NCBI RefSeq assembly: GCF_026151205.1
Contig: NC_087073.1
Location: forward strand, 12,369,578-12,433,577
DNA: 64,000 nucleotides
Direction: 5' to 3'
From: Bolinopsis microptera
Taxonomy: Eukaryota; Ctenophora; Tentaculata; Lobata; Bolinopsidae
Part shown: positions 11,259 through 22,900 of the stretch, in pieces
Layout: each line of letters starts with the position of its first letter
How positions within the stretch are numbered: the first letter of the stretch is position 1
Translations under genes and position numbers: made by a program
The notes under the pieces: generated by a model
Databases searched by the model: none
Seen by the model: the letters and a program-made list of their open reading frames with translations, nothing else
What the model was told of the DNA's origin: nothing

Positions 11259-12227
11259 TTTTTGATAGTTCTGTAGTATTAAGAAGTGTTTTTTAAACTT
11301 TAAGTTGTCTTTTTTTAATTTGGGTACCGAATTATCAGCAGTTTCGTTAGTCGATGAGGTTCCAAGACTGAATATTGATTTTTGCCGCAAATCTTTCAAT
11401 TATTTTCTACACCAATATTTGGATGTCATATTTGACAGGAAACTATAACATTAAAATACTCGACTGAATGTGAAAATTTGGTTTTGTTAGTAATTATAAA
11501 ATGTAATATTTTTAATGTTGTTTCAACGTTACAATTTACAGTGTTGAATTGCTATTGACTGAACACACGAGGTTGTATTTTAGTAAGCCATGATTGGTGG
11601 AATAAAATGTTTGACAATCTATTTAGTACACCATCTAACAATTATAACGCGATTCCTTCGTTCATAATTTTGCTTGATTGGTCAAGTATGTCGTTGTAAT
11701 ACCAGTATTTTTGTCGTTTTTATTTTTAAAGTATTGAGCTAGATTTGTTACTGAATCGTCATATCAAAACCTACGAGAACCTCCAAAGAATTATTCGATT
11801 GAGCAATAGACGACCAAGTTACAAGCCGATTAAGGCTGAGCGAAGAAGAATTATAATAATACAGTTCCACAAGTTTTTGTGATTGTAGATGATCAGCTGA
11901 CGGTCATGGACAAGTTTCGGCAGCCAGCTCAGTTTACCATTATTACGTCTTAATTAAGCCTGAAAGAAATTACTGGGTCCTTGGCAGATAAACAAAGTCA
12001 CCCAGTATATCTAATACAAAGTGGCTCCTGGTAACATAGCTAATAACAATGCCAAGCTTCAAGCAACAAAGAAAAGTACAATCAGGAACAATAGATTGGG
12101 ACCTAACGTCGGTACAATGAGTCACAGCCTGCCACCTACCCACACCCTTGCTTGTTTGCTGTATAGTCATTTCCTTTATTCGATATTCGTTGTTTTGTTG
12201 CTTGAGGTAATCTGGAACTTCTGGAAA
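11259..12227. other. Spacer between ALKBH6 and sulfotransferase genes
   Basis: AT-rich 3' UTR and intergenic sequence. An open frame upstream of 12228 includes a hydrophobic stretch, but its status as coding is doubtful. No repeats recognised. Confidence 0.4.
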
Positions 12228-13184
12228 ATGGGAATACAAAGTGAGAACACAAAACTCACTCTAAAAGTGATAGGTAAGTTGTACCATTGTGGTGATCTAT
12301 CAATATTCACTGTTAGAAATGGCTTTCCTTTAACCTCACCATCAATTTTTGCAATGGTGAAATGGCAGAGAATTTTCAATTTTGTACAGTTTTCGTAATT
12401 TCATGAGAGGACATCCTTTTTTCGTTCAGACATTAAAGAAAGTATAATTACCCTCCAATAAAGCAATAATGTTGAATGTTGCTTAATGTTTCCAGGAGCT
12501 GGCTACCCTCGAACTGGAACGTACAGCTTGAAAAACGCTCTCCAAATCCTTGGCTACAAATGTTATCACTTTGAAGACATATTCACCACGCCAGGCCACG
12601 CTCAAATCTGGTGTGACTACATTGAAAACAAGGTTGAGAGTGGACCACCTCTTAGTAAACTTTTGGCTGGATATGATGCCGTGGTAGATTTCCCCCACGC
12701 GCTGTACTACAGTGAGCTCCGGGCACTGTGTCCTGACGCTGCAGTCCTCCTTACTAAACGTGATCCTGAACTGTGGGTGAACAGTATGACACATTTACTG
12801 GAAACTGGTAATACAGTCAGGAGGTACAAGTGGATCTTGAAATACTTTCTAACCAATCAGCTTGGTCAATATATTGTCATCGGTGATTTTATCCACAAGA
12901 AAGCGTTTGGTGAAATGAGCAGGAAGGAACTTGTGGAGTCGTACAACTCTCATAATAAGCTACTTGAATCAGATCCTGGTGTAACTGTTATGGATCCTAA
13001 AGAGGGATGGCAGAAACTGTGTGCCGTGCTGAAAGTTGATATCCCTGATACCCCATACCCTCATCTGAATTCAAAGGCAGGTTTATTGAAGATGCATCTG
13101 ATGAAGAACATAATAAAGTGTACCTTCTTCTGGTACATTCTCCCTCTGTGTGGCATTATTCTGGCGTTTTATAAACTGTTTTAA
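12228..13184 (+). CDS. P-loop sulfotransferase-like membrane protein (Sulfotransfer_4 type), 244 aa
   Basis: Two exons: 12228-12273 and 12496-13184, phase 1. The junction codes VIGAGYPRTGT, so exon 1 supplies the strand before the 5'-phosphosulfate loop (GYPRTGTYSL, residues 18-27). The 3'-phosphate-binding region is recognisable as LTKRDPELWVNS. C-terminal residues 222-244 are a hydrophobic segment (FFWYILPLCGIILAFY), suggesting a tail anchor. This belongs to the widespread uncharacterised PAPS-fold family common in invertebrates and fungi; its substrate is unknown. The frame is open further upstream of 12228, so an earlier start cannot be excluded. Confidence 0.85.
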
Positions 13185-13741
13185 GTATGAAAGTACATTT
13201 TTGAAGTTCATTTAATAATGTAATTTAATATTCAAATACTAGATTGTGTATTATTTTCCTCTTAATTAAAATCCAGATTCATTAAAAATAATTACCATTT
13301 GGCAATTTGATTTTGTTCGTCGAACATTTTATTGTTTCATAGCTGAGAATGTTGTTACGATGGTGTGTTAATATATTTGAAAACTCCTAGATAGTGAGCA
13401 GGAGTGCAAAGGACTGCCAAATACTCTGTAGGGGGTATAAGGAATCGTTTATGATCCTGTACAGTGTACAGTGTACAGTGTACAGTGTACAGTGTACAGT
13501 GTACAGTGTACAAGCAACTTTTGACTTTTATTTGTATGATTTCTAATCACAGATTCATTGCTATAGAAAGGGAACTTTTCCCGACTTCATCCGAATGTTA
13601 CGATCTGTTCAGCTATCTTTAATTACTATCTGACTTAATTGAGTTCACCTCATCCCCAATTTAACTGTTGATCAAGTTGTAATCAAGACTTAATTAGTTA
13701 ATGATGATCAGTGACGATAATTAGTGACCCATTATTTAGCT
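13185..13741. other. Spacer with heptamer microsatellite
   Basis: AT-rich sequence between the sulfotransferase and EDC3. It holds the GTACAGT repeat at 13456-13511 and otherwise shows nothing recognisable. The EDC3 promoter and 5' UTR must lie in the last ~200 bases. Confidence 0.5.
13456..13511. repeat. (GTACAGT)n 7-bp tandem repeat
   Basis: About eight perfect head-to-tail copies of GTACAGT. Each unit contains the palindrome GTAC. Located upstream of EDC3. Confidence 0.95.
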
Positions 13742-16368
13742 ATGACAACAGATTATGTGGGGTCTGTAGTGTGCGTGAAACTAAGCAATGGCAGTTCCAT
13801 AAAAGGTCGAGTAGTTAAGATAAGTTCAGCCACCATATCTCTCACCGACCTACCCGGGAAACAGGTTTGTTATGCCTCCATTTCTTTGTTAGTTTCTTTA
13901 ACATATTATTATAATTAAAAAAGTCCCTCAATAGACCCTCGTGGTTTCTCTTCTGTCATTATTCTCCGTTGCTTCCTTTGTGAATATATAATCAAACTGT
14001 CTAACCTCCTAGAAAAACAACACGCTAGATCTCTTTAGTCATGAGATTACAGATCTCGATATCGTCTCTTTACCTTCCTCTCGACAAAATCAGTGAGTTC
14101 AAGTTTAAGTAAAGTATATCTTCCCAGTTCCCCCATTAAAACGTTTGACTGTGCCGAATTTCATCAGTACTGCACTGGGTCTACATTCAAATTTGGTGTA
14201 ATCGTTTGTCTTGTATTTATATGTGCAGATTGCAAAAACACTTAAACGTAATGAGAAACGCCCTATAACTGTACTCTGCATTTGGCAGGGATCCGAAGCA
14301 GATAACGATAATGAGACGGGACCAGAGTCCGGGGCGTAGAGGGAGCTCACCAAATGAAATGATTCAGGACAATATGACACGCAAGCAGTATAAAAAGGTA
14401 AACGCTTACCTCTTTATCCATTTGGTATTATCTCATTAATTTGGTGCCATGATATCATTGAACGCTAAACGAGAAACGCTTAATATGTGTGATGATTGCA
14501 AGTTATCGTTCTGTTTTTTGTTGAAACCATTGTTACAGTCACGTTTTGTGACTGCCGCAATTTACACGGTAGTTGCCGTTCAAACCACCATATAACATGT
14601 GTGTGGTGCCAGACAACCCGAGACAGTTCACAAAAGGGTCTACATTTTGTTGTTGCTGTAACGCGCTGCAACAAGTTCTATTGTGTCATTCGCGCCGAAA
14701 TTGACGCGCGTTTGTCGTGCGCGCGCACTGTGAAAATATAATATTGGGCATTTCTAATATAAGCTTTTGTTAACATTTATTAACCGTGCAGGAATAATCG
14801 CACGTTTATGGTATCCGAAACGATAATCGTCTGTTGAATGCGATTATCTTTGATATAAACGATAAACGCACGACAACAGTCGTAAGTGATATAGTCACAT
14901 CACCTCGATTACCATTAAATTCATATATTCGTTCATGTTTTAACTCAATTGTCAATATCCTCACAGGGCGATACCTTCTCCGTGTCCGTCCAGAACATGA
15001 ACCCAGACTTTGACTTTCAATCGAGCAACAAAATGTTCCAAAAAGATACCATATTTGACGAGTGGAGGCAACAGGACGGTGGTCTTCCTAGACTAGGCAA
15101 CCCTGACAAACTGAAGCCGACCGAGATGGTGATAGAAAATGTGGCACCCATCCACGGACCTACATTTGATGGCGACTTTACGTCTGACGATAAGATACCT
15201 CTTGTGGGACTGAGTCTCTCTAAGAGGATAGCACTGTTTAAGAGGGCCATAAACTGCGGTCTGAGTTATAGTCATGTTGTCAGCGTAGCTGGAATGTCTG
15301 TTGCACAAATGGTCATTCAGGTACATTTCTTGTATTTCTGTATATATTTTGACAGTAATTTTTGCTCACTATTGGCCATTAGTAAACAAACAAACAAACA
15401 ATCAATAAATCTGCGAATATTCCAGACTGTTATAGTAAATTGCCCGTGACTCTGTCATCCTTCTAATATAAAAATTAACTTCAGGTTCTGGGCGGAAGTT
15501 GTCGTGTCAGTTTCAACAACCACAACAAGCCACCCGTAGTTGCCGCTTTGGTGAGCAGTGGAGAAAGTGGTAAAGTGGCTATCACGGCGGCTCTCCACTT
15601 GTCTCAACATGGTGTTAACGTTAAAGTTATCTTGTTTGCCACCCCCAAGGGTTGTGATGGCATTGTTAACATTCTGCATAAGTGCAAGTGTGTACTAGAG
15701 AACGGTCTCCAGGGGCTTCCTAATATTATTGACATCATCATCGACGGGACCCAGGTTATTATGAACATATAGTCATTAAATTTGTCTTGAAATTCATTTC
15801 ATAAGTTAATTTTAGATTTACAGTTCGTCAATAATCATTGTCAATTAAATATTACAAATTCTCGATTTTACCAGGACCGTAATACCTTACTAAATTGGCC
15901 GGAGTGGATGAACACGGTGATAGACTGGACGGAGCAGAGTACAGTACCAATAGTTGCTGTTGACCCCCAACATCCTCAGCAGATGCCACGTAATCCTACA
16001 CCTCCTAAATTTACCTGCGCTCTTGGGGCTCCTCTTCTCACTCAAGGCAAGGTATGTATCAATCCCCGCTCATCATGTAGAAGTGACCTTTCGTGTACTA
16101 ATATTCTATTAGAATTGGACCGATATTTAACATTTCTTTTACCTAACATAGCATTTTGGCCTTATTCCAAATTTTGACCTACTTGATACAATATTAATAT
16201 CAACACAATAATATTTAGGTTGGTAGACTGTTTCTAGTGGACATTGGACTCTTTCCTCTCGCTTTCAAAGAAGAAAACATTCCTTATAGATCACCCTTCT
16301 TTGATAAGTTCGTAATTCCACTGAATCGGAACGCAAAACAGCGCATCAACAGTAGTAACAGTGGATAA
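13742..16368 (+). CDS. EDC3: EDC3, enhancer of mRNA decapping 3, 7 exons, 420 aa
   Basis: P-body scaffold that activates Dcp2 decapping and binds DDX6. Exons: 13742-13864, 14013-14092, 14289-14397, 14967-15320, 15485-15754, 15875-16051, 16219-16368; every phase joins cleanly. Residues 1-67 are the divergent LSm domain (MTTDYVGSVV...ISLTD, then HEITDLDIV). The FDF motif is at 118-121 (PDFDFQSSNKMF), the DDX6-binding segment. The YjeF-N-like Rossmann domain follows, from about 175 to the end (AALVSSGESGKV, KVILFATPKG, VDIGLFPLAF, FVIPLNRN). It is shorter than human EDC3 (508 aa) because the LSm-FDF linker is only about 50 residues. Confidence 0.94.
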
Positions 16369-16975
16369 CTCTGCGACATGACCCGTGACCGACAAATCAA
16401 ATTGTCAGTTGTCGTTTTAAAGGACTGTGTTTTACTCGAATCGGTGGTGTGATGAGTAGTCATTAAAATGATGACAGTTTTCTGATGTTTCATTTTACTT
16501 CGGCTGTTTTTGGTCGAACTATATATACGTATATTGCCGTGTCGTTAGTGTCGCAATGCGTAGCAAACCGATGTTTTTTATTTGTTTGAGGTTACCAACA
16601 ATCATTATTGTTTTTAGTTTTATCAAGTTTGATAGTATTTATTTCTTTGTTGACAAAGTATAAACATACATTTTACAAAATGTCAAGTTACAACCTCATT
16701 TTACTTCATCTGAAAAATAAATTCAAGAAAAGGTTTGGAAATTCATATACAATTAGTTGCCGCCTTTTTGAAATCATAATTGATTTTCAAAAAGATACGG
16801 ATTCTATAATATCACTATGTACAACTATTTGTTGATTACATCTCTTTAAATCTCTACATTCAATTCTCTTGTAGTATGGAATGTACCTAATGTTGAACTT
16901 TACTGCTGATGAACCCAACATTTTGGTGACGTCATCAATTTCTAACATGACGTCACAAATTATCAAAAGAGCAAG
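16369..16975. other. EDC3 3' flank / GT31 promoter region
   Basis: AT-rich and without recognisable genes. Two TGACGTCA-like words at 16926-16955 (GTGACGTCATC, ATGACGTCACA) resemble CREB/ATF sites just upstream of the GT31 start at 16976. Confidence 0.4.
16926..16955. promoter_or_regulatory. Paired CRE-like sites (TGACGTCA)
   Basis: Two TGACGTCA palindromes (16928-16935 and 16949-16956, approximately) lie 20-50 bases upstream of the GT31 ATG. TGACGTCA is the consensus for CREB/ATF bZIP factors. Function is inferred from motif and position only. Confidence 0.45.
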
Positions 16976-19900
16976 ATGACACTCAAGAAGAAGAACCTGT
17001 GTGTTTTGGTAACATTACTATGTTTCTTCCTAATGTTGATCAGACATCTGCTGAGTGATGATGAAGACATCTCTACACTCTCCGCTCTTCCTCCTTGTTA
17101 TACTGGAGGTTTGTTAGGTTATATTAGTAGTCGGATCCCAACCGTTCTAAAAGGCTATCTCGTTAGCTTTTCGTGTTAAAAGCGATTTCTCAACGGTTAT
17201 CACCTCTCTAGATGATTCTTAAAACATTTGGACACTATTGCATTTTTGAAAAAAATGCAATAGTGGTGTTTTCGGCCACACCCTTTTTCAGGGTTTCGCG
17301 GTAAGTCGAATTTTTGTATTTCAGCCCAGGAAGGTCTTAAAGACTATTCCGATACACCAAAATGTGCCTAATAGCCACATTTATATACAACTTATGAAGC
17401 AACATATACCTTAAAATGCTTCGTTTCGGAAATATGGCCGAAAAACGGTTTTTGGCTAGACACAGTTCATAATTTCCGTGATTTTTGGCATTTCCGCCTA
17501 GGAAGATCGTAGAGACTATCCTGATACACTAAAATGTACACAATGGCCACATTAATATACAACTTATGAAGCAACATATACCCTAAAAGGCTTATTTTCG
17601 GAAATGTGGCTGAAAAACGGATTTTTGCCGAGGGAAAAATGACAATATTCACAAATGGGCTATTGGACTGTTAACTAGAAAAGTCTTAAAGACTCATGAG
17701 CAACATAGCATTTGTAACAAGATGTAAGATGACTCACTTTGTGTCCAGAAACACCTAAAAAAATTGGAGAATGATCTACTTTATTGGGCATCTCTCTTAA
17801 TGGGCCAGGCCAGCAGCATATTTGTCTTACGAAAGGGTAATTTTTCAAAATTACGGTTTCTTAAGGTCAAAGGGTCGGCTGCTAACAGCAAATTGTTTGC
17901 AATTGCCGACCCATGCACATCATATAGTTATACTGAAAAACGCTCACTTTAGGAGTCATCAGCAAATAAGTTTAACTAGTACTACTGCATGATTTGTGAA
18001 AACTCCAACAATTAATTTTCATTGGCACCAATTTAAATAGAATGTGTGCCAGACCAAAATTCAACTTCAAACTTTTTATTTATTCATGCCATGAAACCAT
18101 GATATATGTACCAAAATAAATCGGCACTGGATCCGGGCCAGACTGTTGCTTGACCGCTGACCAGTACCCCACTTTATAATTATGATTGATTTCGCTGCCT
18201 CGACCAATATTGGTCTGTAATCCCTGGATTGAGATCTGTTGGCTGCAGTTTAATTTATCTAATTTCCTATAATACCGCAGTGGTTTGGTTCCCACTTCAG
18301 AATAACCCCATATTCTTTTTTTCAGTCGCATAGATTTTCCCATAGTATGATATTGCGTGTCATTCCCTCGTTTTTAATCAAATGGTGACTGGTTAGTTCT
18401 TCTGTTATTACAGCTGTGAGCTGCTTCGAGATCTTTTCTGGGGCATGGGCTATATATATATATAATAGAAGGTCTCGAGACGCTGATTTAGCTATTTAGG
18501 TTTCACATGTGAAATTTTTCCAGCTTTGGGTAAAGTGGACTTTAGAGCGGGGAGGGGATCTTAATGACCAAAATCTGAACGATCTCTTACTTACGGGACA
18601 CTACGGATCTCGGGCTTAATAGCTGGTTTTTAATGAGAGGCTGGAGTCTGGACCTAGATGGACAACGTGAGGATAGCATGAGGATTCAGGATGCTCTGCC
18701 TGCCTTTCATGGGGTTTTGTAACCCCGAAAGCTGGTATATCTTATCTCAATTAACCTTGGTTACATCCCGTGCTGTTTCGAATATATAATTAGATTTATA
18801 GGTCCAATATCAAGCAAAAAAGTCTGATCTCCGGTAGTGATGTTACACTTACATGATTTCCGACGCGAGGATCTCCGAAGTCCGATCTTAAAGTTGGATC
18901 TCAGAGCCAAAAAAAAGAAGAACCTAAGCCTTGGTTCCTCTCTTTGAGAGTCAAACAGGACGGTGTTATCAACTCAAACTCGGATTCGTAGCACAATTGA
19001 AAAACCAAAGAATTAAATTCTTAATGAATTTCCCGACATCCTAAAATTAATATCAGGTCGTATTCGATTCAGTTGCCCAAACTCCAGTAGGTTACAAGAC
19101 TTAAGTTCAAGTCGAAGAACACTTTGATTCAGCATGATCCTTGACTAGTTGGATTTTTCCCATATCATGCAGTTGTTATCTACTAATCACTCCTAAACTG
19201 AGCGTTTTAAAGTCGAATCTCGAACCCTGCCATTCGGCCTAGAAATCTTAATCTGAAGTTCTAGAATTACAGTTCTAATGTTCTAGTACTAATGTATTAG
19301 CGCCCTAGATAAGATGTCGAGGCAGCTGTAATAACAAAAGAGACAGCCAGTAACCAATTGATAAAAAAACGAGGGAATGACACACATTATCATACGATGG
19401 GAAAATCTATGCGAACCAAACCACTGCAGCTGCGGTATTATTATTATGGTAAATGAGCTAAATTAAACTGCAGCCAACAGATCTCAATCCAGGGATTACA
19501 GACCAATGGTTGATGGACTAGACAGACCAATATTGGTCGAGGCAGTGAAGTCAATTATAATTATAAAGTGGGGTACTGGTCAGTGGTCAATCGACAGTCT
19601 GGCCCGGATCCAGTGCCGAATTATTTTAGGTCCGGTATTCTTAGTACATATCATGGTTTCATGGAATTAGGAATAAATAAATCAAAAGTTGAACTTTTGT
19701 CATTACATTTTGGCTAAATTGGTGCCAATGAAAATTAATTGTTGGAGTTTTCACAAATCATGCAGTAGTTAAACTTATTTACTGATGACTCCTAAAGTGA
19801 GCGTTTTTCAGTGTAACTATATGATGTGCATGAGTCGGCAATTGCAAACAATTTGCTGTTAGCAGCCGACCCTTTGACCTTAAGAAACCGTAATTTTGAA

Positions 19901-22900
19901 AAATTGCCCTTTCGTAAGACACAAATATGCTGGCCTGGCCCATTAAGAGATATGCCCAATAAAGTAGATCATTCTCCAATTTTTGTAGGTGTTTCTGGAC
20001 ACAAAGTGAGTCATCTTACATCTTGTGACAAATGCTATGTTGCTCATGAGTCTTTAAGACCTTTCTAGTTAACAGTCCAATAGCCCATTTGTGAATATTG
20101 TCATTTTTCGCTCGGCAAAAATCCGTTTTTCAGCCACATTTCCGAAAATAAGCCTTTTAGGGTATATGTTGCTTCATAAGTTGTATATCAATGTGGCCAT
20201 TGTGTACATTTTAGTGTATCAGAATAGTCTCTACGACCTTCCTAGGCGGAAATGCCAAAAATCACGGAAATTATGAACTGCGTCTAGCCAAAAACCGTTT
20301 TTCGGCCATATTTCCGAAACGAAGCATTTTAAGGTATATGTTGCTTCATAAGTTGTATATAAATGTGGCTATTAGGCACATTTTGGTGTATCGGAATAGT
20401 CTTTAAGACCTTCCTGGGCTGAAATACAAAAATTCGACTTACCGCGAAACCCTGAAAAAGGGTGTGGCCGAAAACACCACTATTGCATTTTTTTCAAAAA
20501 TGCAATAGTGTCCAAATGTTTTAAGAATCATCTAGAGAGGTGATAACCGTTGAGAAATCGCTTTTAACACGAAAAGCTAACGAGATTCCGTTTTGTCTCT
20601 GACTATAGGTTGTAGGGAGTTCACGGCAATGATCATAATTATGATAATATCTTCTAGACATGGTAATATCTTCTAGATATGCTCGTATCTTCTAGATATG
20701 CTCGTATCTTCTAGATATGCTCGTATCTTCTAGATATGCTCGTATCTTCTAGATATGCTCGTATCTTCTAGATATGCTCGTATCTTCTAGATATGCTCGT
20801 ATCTTCTAGATATGCTCGTATCTTCTAGATATGCTCGTATCTTCTAGATATGCTCGTATCGTCTAGATATGCTCGTATATTCTAGATATGCTCGTATCTT
20901 CTAGATATGCTCGTATCTTCTAGATATGCTCGTATCTTCTAGATATGCGTTTGAAAGTATAGTGTGTTATTCAGTCATTTTTCCAACAAATCTGATTAAC
21001 TGAAACTGGAAAAGCACTGGGTTGTGTGTCATCAAAATGAAGGTTTTTCTCAACTTTTGTTATTTGATGTGATTTATTGCGACTTGCGAGATTTATAATT
21101 TATGAAAAATTTGGGAATATATAGAATAGTTCTGCTTAAAAACAACTTATTTGTATATTTTATTCAAATCGAAACTTTATAAAGGGAATGCCTTGACAAT
21201 GATTTCTGTCCAGATTCCCCAAGAATTCTGATCGTGGTTACAAGCAAAGTTCAAGACGATGTGTTAAGAAACATATTCAGGGAAGGACCCATGAAACACA
21301 CTTGGATCTCATGCTCAGGTAACCCCCCCCCCCCCCCCCCCCCGTAACGATTGGTTACTAACCAGTAACCAAGTAAAGGAATATTTGTAGAAATTTGTTG
21401 AAATTTACTACTGATCACAGACCAAATAACCAGACATTCAGAGATAATATCCTTGGGAAATTTGAAGTACTGTTACACATCAATTTTAAAAGTTATAATA
21501 ATAAATACCAGATAGAGTAGAAAAATGTATTAAAGTAATAACTAAATAACAACATCAAATTTGGATCTAAACAATTTATCTATCTCTCTAAGTAACTAAA
21601 CTTTAGTAGGTAAACTGCAATGAAATACTTTAAAATAACGACAAAACGTTATATGTTTCAAGATGTTTCAAGATGTAATAAAATTCACTTGTTGAACGAA
21701 TGACGATTGTCTGAGCTCTTATCGCTTAATATTTTCGCATAATATTACGTAATCACTTTTTGGACAATTTTTCCCATCCCCCTCCGTAATCATTACATTA
21801 GCGTAATCATTTGGAAACCCCCCTAACCCCGCCCCATCCCCCCCCCCCCCCCTTCCCGGGTCACCGGCTGATTACGTAATATCAATTTGTAAACGACTAG
21901 ACCCCTTATTCGATATTTCATACCTTGCTTCAGCCTTAACGTTATGGCTGTCCCTCCTACATTACATTTACATCCGGAGAAATAAACCCTATCAATTTCC
22001 TTTGGCACCATGAACTTTTCTTAACAAACCAGTATGCCACTATTCCAAAGGTAAGCGTCGACAGACTGATGCTTATAGAAATGATCATTTTAAGGGTCGC
22101 CTGTCTCTCTCGTTCTATTACAACTTCTAATATGGCCTCCAGATTCTTCCTTTGCTCAATAATGAACCGTAGCATGGCTTCCTCTTCAGGCCAGTTTGTA
22201 GTAAGGTTAATGTTGTATTTCAGCAAATGTGCCAGGTCCATTTCACTGTATCTAATGTCTATGTCGAATATAAAACTCTCATTAGTGTGTTTCATATCAT
22301 TGCGGGTAGACATGTCATAGGGATTGTGGTGAACTTCATCTCCTACTACAACAGACACTGTTTCTTCCCAGGGTATGAAGATAGCATCACCCTGTTGTTT
22401 GATATTCTCAACATGTGATTCCTCCGTTAGTCTTTGTACCGTCTGGCTTGTCGATATCAACAGACCTTCCTCAAAGTATAAGGGACTTACAGTGTCACAC
22501 TCAATTGGGAACATCACACAATCCACAAAGTCACCGTGAAAGCAGGACTGCTGCGATATCATATTGATAAAATTAACTCTACAAAGTTCGGGCATTCGCC
22601 GGTCACACTCGATCTCGTAGTAGGCACCATTGAAAAGAGTGACTTGTTCAGGCAAGACATGTTTTACACATCTTGTCTTGTTATCCTGGGTGAACATGTA
22701 TCCTACTTGGACTATATTGAACTGAGGCAGTATATTGTCTTTTCTCAGCAATGGGAATGTTATAGTCGCAAACACTGACAAGAATTCGTCAGTTTTCGTG
22801 ATATTCACGTAGGCCAGTTCAGCAAATTGGTTCAGGTACATTGGGTGTTCCTTAAAGATGGTGTTGTCGAAGATGTCATGTCCCTCGACCAACTGTAACA

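Noticed and set aside
12021-12227. N-terminal extension of the sulfotransferase with a hydrophobic stretch
   Set aside because: In frame, but without conservation evidence. The family normally starts shortly before the PAPS loop, so ATG 12228 is kept.
20641-20948. CRISPR-like array
   Set aside because: Pure tandem repeat with no spacers, in a eukaryotic intron. The same applies to 30316-30850 and 55957-56315.
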